Shown: one piece after another, positions 36,836-41,095 of the stretch
Numbering within the stretch: position 1 is the first letter of the stretch
How the letters are laid out: every line of letters begins with the position of its first letter
From: a virus
Reading direction: 5' to 3' (one strand)
Length of the DNA stretch: 41,095 nucleotides
IMG/VR virus record: IMGVR_UViG_3300005441_000005
Location: 1 to 41,095 of that record
Position numbers and translations under genes: made by a program
Notes under the pieces: generated by a model
What the model was told of the DNA's origin: nothing
What the model saw: only the letters and a program-made list of their open reading frames with translations
Database searches by the model: none

Positions 36836-38636
36836 GCAAGACTTGGAGGGCCTGCTCGGCAGATACGATGCAGACTACCTCCTCGACCAGTGGGAGAACT
36901 CCACGTCTGACTCGTACCAGGACTGGAAGGACCGGATCAACGCCGTCACCGACCTGGCGACGGGGCAACTCCTTACTAAGAGGGGCAAGATCAGCAGCGG
37001 AGCGGTCGGGGTCATCACACCCTCGACGGCTTCGACCGATGACACCCTCGTAGTCGAGAACCTCATCAAGAACGCGATCCTCGACACGGCTGCGCTGGCG
37101 ACCGACGCCCAAGCCAGCATCCAGGCGGTCCAGCGTGGGGCCAGCGACATGGCCAAGAAGGAGCGCGTGCTCAAGGAGGCCATCGCGCATACCATTCTAT
37201 GGGCCGGACGGTGGGAGCGGAACCGTACACCGCTCTATATCGACCTTATCAAGTCCGGTGTCATGGCCGTAGCCACGTACTACACCGAAGGTGAGCCGTA
37301 CGCGCAGTTCGCCCGGCTGGACCCGGTGGGCTGCTACCCCTCAGTCAAGAACGGCAAGCTCATTGACATGCTCTACCGCGAGAAGGTCCTCCTCCGCAAC
37401 CTCGCCAACGAGTACCCAGAGGAGTTGCAGAACGCTCCTATGGAGGACTGCGACAAGGAGGTCGAGCGGATCGACTACTACGCGAAGGATGAGGTGGTCA
37501 AAGCCCTCGTCTTCACGAAGGATGGCAAGGTCCCGCGGGATGGAAAGAACCGCGTGGTCATCGTCAACCGCTGGAAGCACAACCTGAACCGCGTCCCCGT
37601 CGCGTTCGAGGCCCTCGACACCGTTGATGGGGCCTTCCGTGGGCTTATGGATCAGGCCGCAGGCCCATTCCTCGCCAAGAACTCGATCGTGACATACCTT
37701 CTAGAGTACATCGAGGACATGGTTCACGCTCCGCTTGAGGAGAAGAACATCATCGGCGGCGCTGAGGACCAGCAGCCTGGCCCGAACACCGTCTACCACC
37801 ACGATCCCAACGCCCCAGAGTCCTTCATCCGCCGCGTCTCCCCTGCTGCCCCCGCGGGAGCGGTCTTCGGACTCACTCAGTTCCTTGACAGGTCCATCTC
37901 AGGCGAGGTGAACCAGCCCCCCGCCCGCCAGGGCGACGTGCGGCAGTCCATCGCCACAGGTTCCTTCGTGGACAAGACGCAGGGACGGCTGACGTCGGTC
38001 GTCAAGAACCTGCAGGACCTCATGGGATTCCTGATCGAAGACCTCGTTGCCCTCCTATGGGGGATCGAGAAGACTGAACTCAACGTCGAGAAGCCCCTGT
38101 GGCAGCCGGTCGGGAATGAGTACACCTACAAGCCCGACGAAGCCCTCGGGGACTTCCTCTACGTCCGCGTCGAGCACGGCGCAGCCGCAGGCCTCGACCG
38201 TTCGCAGGCTGACATGCGGGTGGCTACCCACTTGGGCATGAAGCTCCTCGACAGGGGCACGGCCCGCGCCCAGATCGACTACCTGCGGGACGACATCGAC
38301 CTGCAGAACCGGATCGACGCCGAACTTGTGGCCGACGCCCGGATGCAGCGGTTCGCAGCAGACCCACGTATGGACATCTCGACCCTCATCAAGTTCGAGC
38401 TAGCTATTGCCGAGGGCAAGTCGTCCATCGACGCGCTCAAGGAGGCTCTGCCCGAGGTTCAGGCTACGGAGCAGCGTGCCGCGCAGGCCGCCAACCCCGC
38501 TGCAGCCCCCGCTCCCGAGGGTATGCCCGCTGAGGGTGGCCCCGCACCGCAGCCCGGTGAGCAGCAGCCCGATGAAATCCTGCCTCTGCAGTTCGCCCGC
38601 GCTCCGCTGCAGCAGCAGATTCTACGAGTCCAGTAA
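36810..38636 (+). CDS. Portal protein
   Basis: 608 residues, ATG with GGGAGG nine bases upstream, overlapping the terminase end. The pattern fits large podovirus portals: an N-terminal helical region (DWKDRINAVTDLATGQLL), a wing with VNRWKHNLNRVPVAF and LEYIEDMVHAPLEEKN, a long stem/crown helix (QGRLTSVVKNLQDLMGFLIE), and a Pro/Ala/Gln-rich tail (about 545-608). Twelve copies would form the DNA channel at the capsid vertex and dock terminase, then adaptor. Order terminase-portal is usual. Confidence 0.8.
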   Translation: MAPGTSTSEQDLEGLLGRYDADYLLDQWENSTSDSYQDWKDRINAVTDLATGQLLTKRGKISSGAVGVITPSTASTDDTLVVENLIKNAILDTAALATDAQASIQAVQRGASDMAKKERVLKEAIAHTILWAGRWERNRTPLYIDLIKSGVMAVATYYTEGEPYAQFARLDPVGCYPSVKNGKLIDMLYREKVLLRNLANEYPEELQNAPMEDCDKEVERIDYYAKDEVVKALVFTKDGKVPRDGKNRVVIVNRWKHNLNRVPVAFEALDTVDGAFRGLMDQAAGPFLAKNSIVTYLLEYIEDMVHAPLEEKNIIGGAEDQQPGPNTVYHHDPNAPESFIRRVSPAAPAGAVFGLTQFLDRSISGEVNQPPARQGDVRQSIATGSFVDKTQGRLTSVVKNLQDLMGFLIEDLVALLWGIEKTELNVEKPLWQPVGNEYTYKPDEALGDFLYVRVEHGAAAGLDRSQADMRVATHLGMKLLDRGTARAQIDYLRDDIDLQNRIDAELVADARMQRFAADPRMDISTLIKFELAIAEGKSSIDALKEALPEVQATEQRAAQAANPAAAPAPEGMPAEGGPAPQPGEQQPDEILPLQFARAPLQQQILRVQ

Positions 38637-38646
38637 AGGATGACTG

Positions 38647-39111
38647 ATGGCAAAGCAACCAGCCAAGCCCAATTACGCCATGCAGGGTGCGACCTCTCAG
38701 GAGGCCACCCTCATGGGGCGGCAGGCCGACCAGGCTCACGCCCAGATGCAGGCCAACGCCCAGCAGATGCAGCCCGTGAACCCACAGGCCAGCGGTGCAG
38801 GGCCCGCTAAGGGGCTGCCACCGGAGGCGGTCAACCTGGCCCCTAACGACATGGGCCCGCAGGGTCTCCCGTCCGGGGACCCCGATGACATGAACTTCCT
38901 GTACGCGGACCCGAAGAACCCCGCGGACCTGCAGACCATCATGCAGCAGGCCCAGGAGCAGAACTACTCGCGGGACATACCCGTCCCCACCCGGCTCCTA
39001 CGCTACCTCCCCATCCTGCGCCAGATGGCGTACGACCCTGACGCACCCAAGAGCGTCCAGGCCTTCTACCGACACGTCGTTGACTCGATCGAACGACGGA
39101 GGCAGCAGTAA
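38647..39111 (+). CDS. Gln/Pro-rich protein between portal and giant virion protein
   Basis: 154 residues, ATG with AAAGGATG upstream. The first 60 residues are disordered and rich in Gln, Ala, Asn and Met (QADQAHAQMQANAQQMQP). The last 60 form a helical domain (ADLQTIMQQAQEQNYSRDI, PVPTRLLRYLPILRQMAYD). It ends in a TAATG overlap with the giant gene. It may be a small internal virion protein or chaperone of that protein. No family recognised. Confidence 0.6.
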   Translation: MAKQPAKPNYAMQGATSQEATLMGRQADQAHAQMQANAQQMQPVNPQASGAGPAKGLPPEAVNLAPNDMGPQGLPSGDPDDMNFLYADPKNPADLQTIMQQAQEQNYSRDIPVPTRLLRYLPILRQMAYDPDAPKSVQAFYRHVVDSIERRRQQ

Positions 39112-41095
39112 TGTCTGATCCTTACGAAGACCAGACGGCTACAGACAACGGGATGACGAAGGAGCAGGAGAAGTTCGTCGGCAACTTCTTCGTCCCCGAC
39201 CCCTCGTATACCCCCGATCCCTACCAAGCACAGTCCCAGACAGCGAATCCCGTAGACCAGTGGGTCTTCGGGGAGTACCTTGGGTCCAAGGTCCAGGCCA
39301 TGCGCCCGCTGTCGGATAAGATGATCGTGTCTGGGGCGGACACTCACCTGTGGACTACGGTGAACCCACAGCAGTTGTTTGGCATCGCGGGTAGCGAGGC
39401 AGCCAACTGGTTCGAGAGTCTCTACGGGGGCGACATCTCCCCCTGGCTTGAGGCTGCGCTGATCCAGGACAAGGACAAGCGGGACCAGGCGTACGCCCTA
39501 CTCACCACGAAGGACCAGGCGAAGGGTGAGATTGGTCAGGCTCTCAACGAGAAGGCCTCCAACCTGGGGCTGACGGGCATCTCCGCCCGCTACGCTGCGA
39601 CCACCGCGTTCCTCGCTTCACGACGGGACCGCGAGGAGAATGGCAAGGTCCTATCGAACTACGACTACGATCAGGTCCTTACGCCCCACGAGCAGTTGCT
39701 CTTGACCGAAGCCGTCCGCGCCTCTGTCAATCCCGCTGGGATCGGCGAGCGGGCCCTGCAGGTCCTCACTCCATTCTCTACGGGCAAGGTGAGCAACTCC
39801 ATCGTGCGCGTCGAGCCCGGCTCTACTGACTTCGCGCTGGACGAGGAGTGGGCGAAGGCTCACCCTGTCAAGGCCCTAGCGGCATCGAAACTCCTGCAGG
39901 AGTACAACCCCGGAGCCAACGTCCGCATCGGGGAGAACGGGGTCGTGTCCAACGTCCTCAACGCTGCAGGCCGCCCGATCGACTGGGTATCCGGCCCCAT
40001 CGCCCTGGCCTACCGCTACGCCGCCCGTGGCTTCGGAGAGATGGGCGAGTATGGAGCCGTTGGTGATAGGTCACAATACTTGAAGCAGGCGAACCAGATC
40101 AAACAGGACATCGCCAGGGGCCTCTACGACCCGACCGAGATTCCTGCTGCCATGCAGGACTACGAGCGGTTCCTCGACTGGGGAACGCCTGGGAACATCA
40201 ACAACCAGGGCGAGTCGTTCAGCGACACGATGCACGACACCTTCATGCCCGAGGTCGGGGGCTGGGGGCTGGCACAGACATCAGCCGATGCCATCGGCCT
40301 CCTCCCTGGTGACCCCGCGTACGGGGCATGGACTACGGCTGTCGGCCTGATCCACAACTTCTCGTCCCTCGACCCGCTGGGGTGGGCGGGTGCAGCCAAG
40401 CAGGCGAAGGCCCTGGCCGGGCAGGTCCGTGGGGTCGAGACTGAGGTCCGCAAGGCCGCTACCCTCAAGGGGCTGCAGGCCGCGGCCAAGCCGGTGGACT
40501 ACCTCCGGGGTCGGAACTGGGCCATCATCGGCTCGCACCTGGACAACCTGACGTACGCCGAGAACGAGGCCCGGCACCAGGAACTCCTCCGTATCGCGCA
40601 GCAGTTCGCCACGAAGAAGGGCTACGATGTCACCCAGGTTTCCACGGCACAGGGCCCGAGGGTCATGATCCTGGGGATGCGGGGGGATGAGGCCCTCGTC
40701 ACCGCCCGCCACTTCGAACAGGCCTCCTTCCACACGGCGGACGGCCTCGTCCACACCAACCGGACCATCACCCCGTTCGACTGGGGCCTGTCCGGCAAGA
40801 CGTCGGCGGCAGCCGCTGACGCCTTCAACATCACGATGCCCAACAAGTTCGAGAGCGTGAACTTCCACATCCCGGCTGACGCCAAGCCCGTGAAGTTCGC
40901 CCCGCCTCGCGTCTCCTCTAACTGGATGACGCAGCACCTCTTCTCCAAGATGTACCGCACGCCGGACGAACTCCTCTACGGGGACCAGGCCGTCGATGCC
41001 GCACGCCAGATTTACGACACGATCAAGACGGCCCGCTCGATCGGCAGGGCTGAGGCCCAGGCCCGTGGGATCACGGATGCCGAGGGGCTCCTGGC
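39111..41095 (+). CDS. Giant virion/ejection protein (N-terminal part, continues at position 1)
   Basis: ATG at 39111 in a TAATG overlap with GGAGG nine bases upstream. The frame is open to the end of the contig and, since 39111-41045 is exactly 645 codons, continues in frame at position 1 to 5352, giving 2,428 residues. This N-terminal part is Gln/Ala-rich and mainly helical, with WFESLYGGDISPWLEAALIQ near 100, IDWVSGPIALAYRYAARGFG near 285-304, and no recognised enzyme motif. It is likely stored in the capsid and released with the DNA, as the large core proteins of T7-like phages are. Confidence 0.85.
   Translation, partial: MSDPYEDQTATDNGMTKEQEKFVGNFFVPDPSYTPDPYQAQSQTANPVDQWVFGEYLGSKVQAMRPLSDKMIVSGADTHLWTTVNPQQLFGIAGSEAANWFESLYGGDISPWLEAALIQDKDKRDQAYALLTTKDQAKGEIGQALNEKASNLGLTGISARYAATTAFLASRRDREENGKVLSNYDYDQVLTPHEQLLLTEAVRASVNPAGIGERALQVLTPFSTGKVSNSIVRVEPGSTDFALDEEWAKAHPVKALAASKLLQEYNPGANVRIGENGVVSNVLNAAGRPIDWVSGPIALAYRYAARGFGEMGEYGAVGDRSQYLKQANQIKQDIARGLYDPTEIPAAMQDYERFLDWGTPGNINNQGESFSDTMHDTFMPEVGGWGLAQTSADAIGLLPGDPAYGAWTTAVGLIHNFSSLDPLGWAGAAKQAKALAGQVRGVETEVRKAATLKGLQAAAKPVDYLRGRNWAIIGSHLDNLTYAENEARHQELLRIAQQFATKKGYDVTQVSTAQGPRVMILGMRGDEALVTARHFEQASFHTADGLVHTNRTITPFDWGLSGKTSAAAADAFNITMPNKFESVNFHIPADAKPVKFAPPRVSSNWMTQHLFSKMYRTPDELLYGDQAVDAARQIYDTIKTARSIGRAEAQARGITDAEGLL
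41046..41095. repeat. Terminal direct repeat (right copy)
   Basis: Identical to 1-50. See the left copy; the unique genome is 1-41045. Confidence 0.95.

Overview
The window is a complete, circularly closed phage genome. The first 50 bases (1-50) are repeated exactly at the end (41046-41095), and the reading frame that runs off the right end continues in frame at position 1, so the unique circle is 41,045 bp. The sequence is GC-rich, starts are preceded by strong AGGAGG-type sites, and neighbouring genes are joined by ATGA, GTGA, TGATG or TAATG overlaps. Five palindromes of the form GAAC-N4-GTTC match the SOS (LexA) box known from actinobacteria and Bacillus. Together these suggest a phage of a high-GC Gram-positive host, probably an actinobacterium. 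There are portal, scaffold, capsid, adaptor-like and nozzle-like genes but no tape-measure, tail-tube or sheath gene, so a short-tailed (podovirus) particle is the best guess.

Layout: two transcription units diverge from a 714-bp control region (34256-34969) and converge on a strong bidirectional terminator (18378-18411). The rightward, late unit runs through the contig join: terminase large subunit with its own N-terminal HTH, portal, a small Gln-rich protein, a giant 2,428-residue virion protein, a repeat protein, scaffold, major capsid protein, a two-domain decoration-like protein, several small head or connector proteins, adaptor, nozzle-like protein, receptor-binding or fibre-like proteins, then lysis genes (amidase endolysin, XhlA-like protein, membrane protein, r1t-like holin).

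The leftward, presumably early unit (34255 down to 18423) is a dense series of mostly small genes. Recognisable products are a PTP-like phosphatase, a 3'-5' exonuclease, a small HTH regulator, two small zinc-ribbon proteins, a PD-(D/E)XK nuclease, a primase-helicase, an endonuclease VII-type resolvase, a ClpP-like protease with a coiled coil, a HAD 5'-nucleotidase, a MazG/DUF5664-like diphosphohydrolase and, at the far end, two secreted Cys-rich proteins. I see no DNA polymerase, RNA polymerase, integrase or CI-like repressor.

The most interesting points are: the control region with five LexA-type boxes, one sitting on the predicted start site of a promoter with a matched twin in front of the scaffold/capsid genes; the giant virion protein carrying two ADP-ribosyltransferase-like domains (one on an AT-richer, apparently recently acquired segment) and a ParB-like domain; a pair of paralogues, one with a 15-cysteine acidic insert; tRNA-like structures that are not canonical tRNAs; and several overlapping genes shorter than 60 codons, some with Cys/His clusters.
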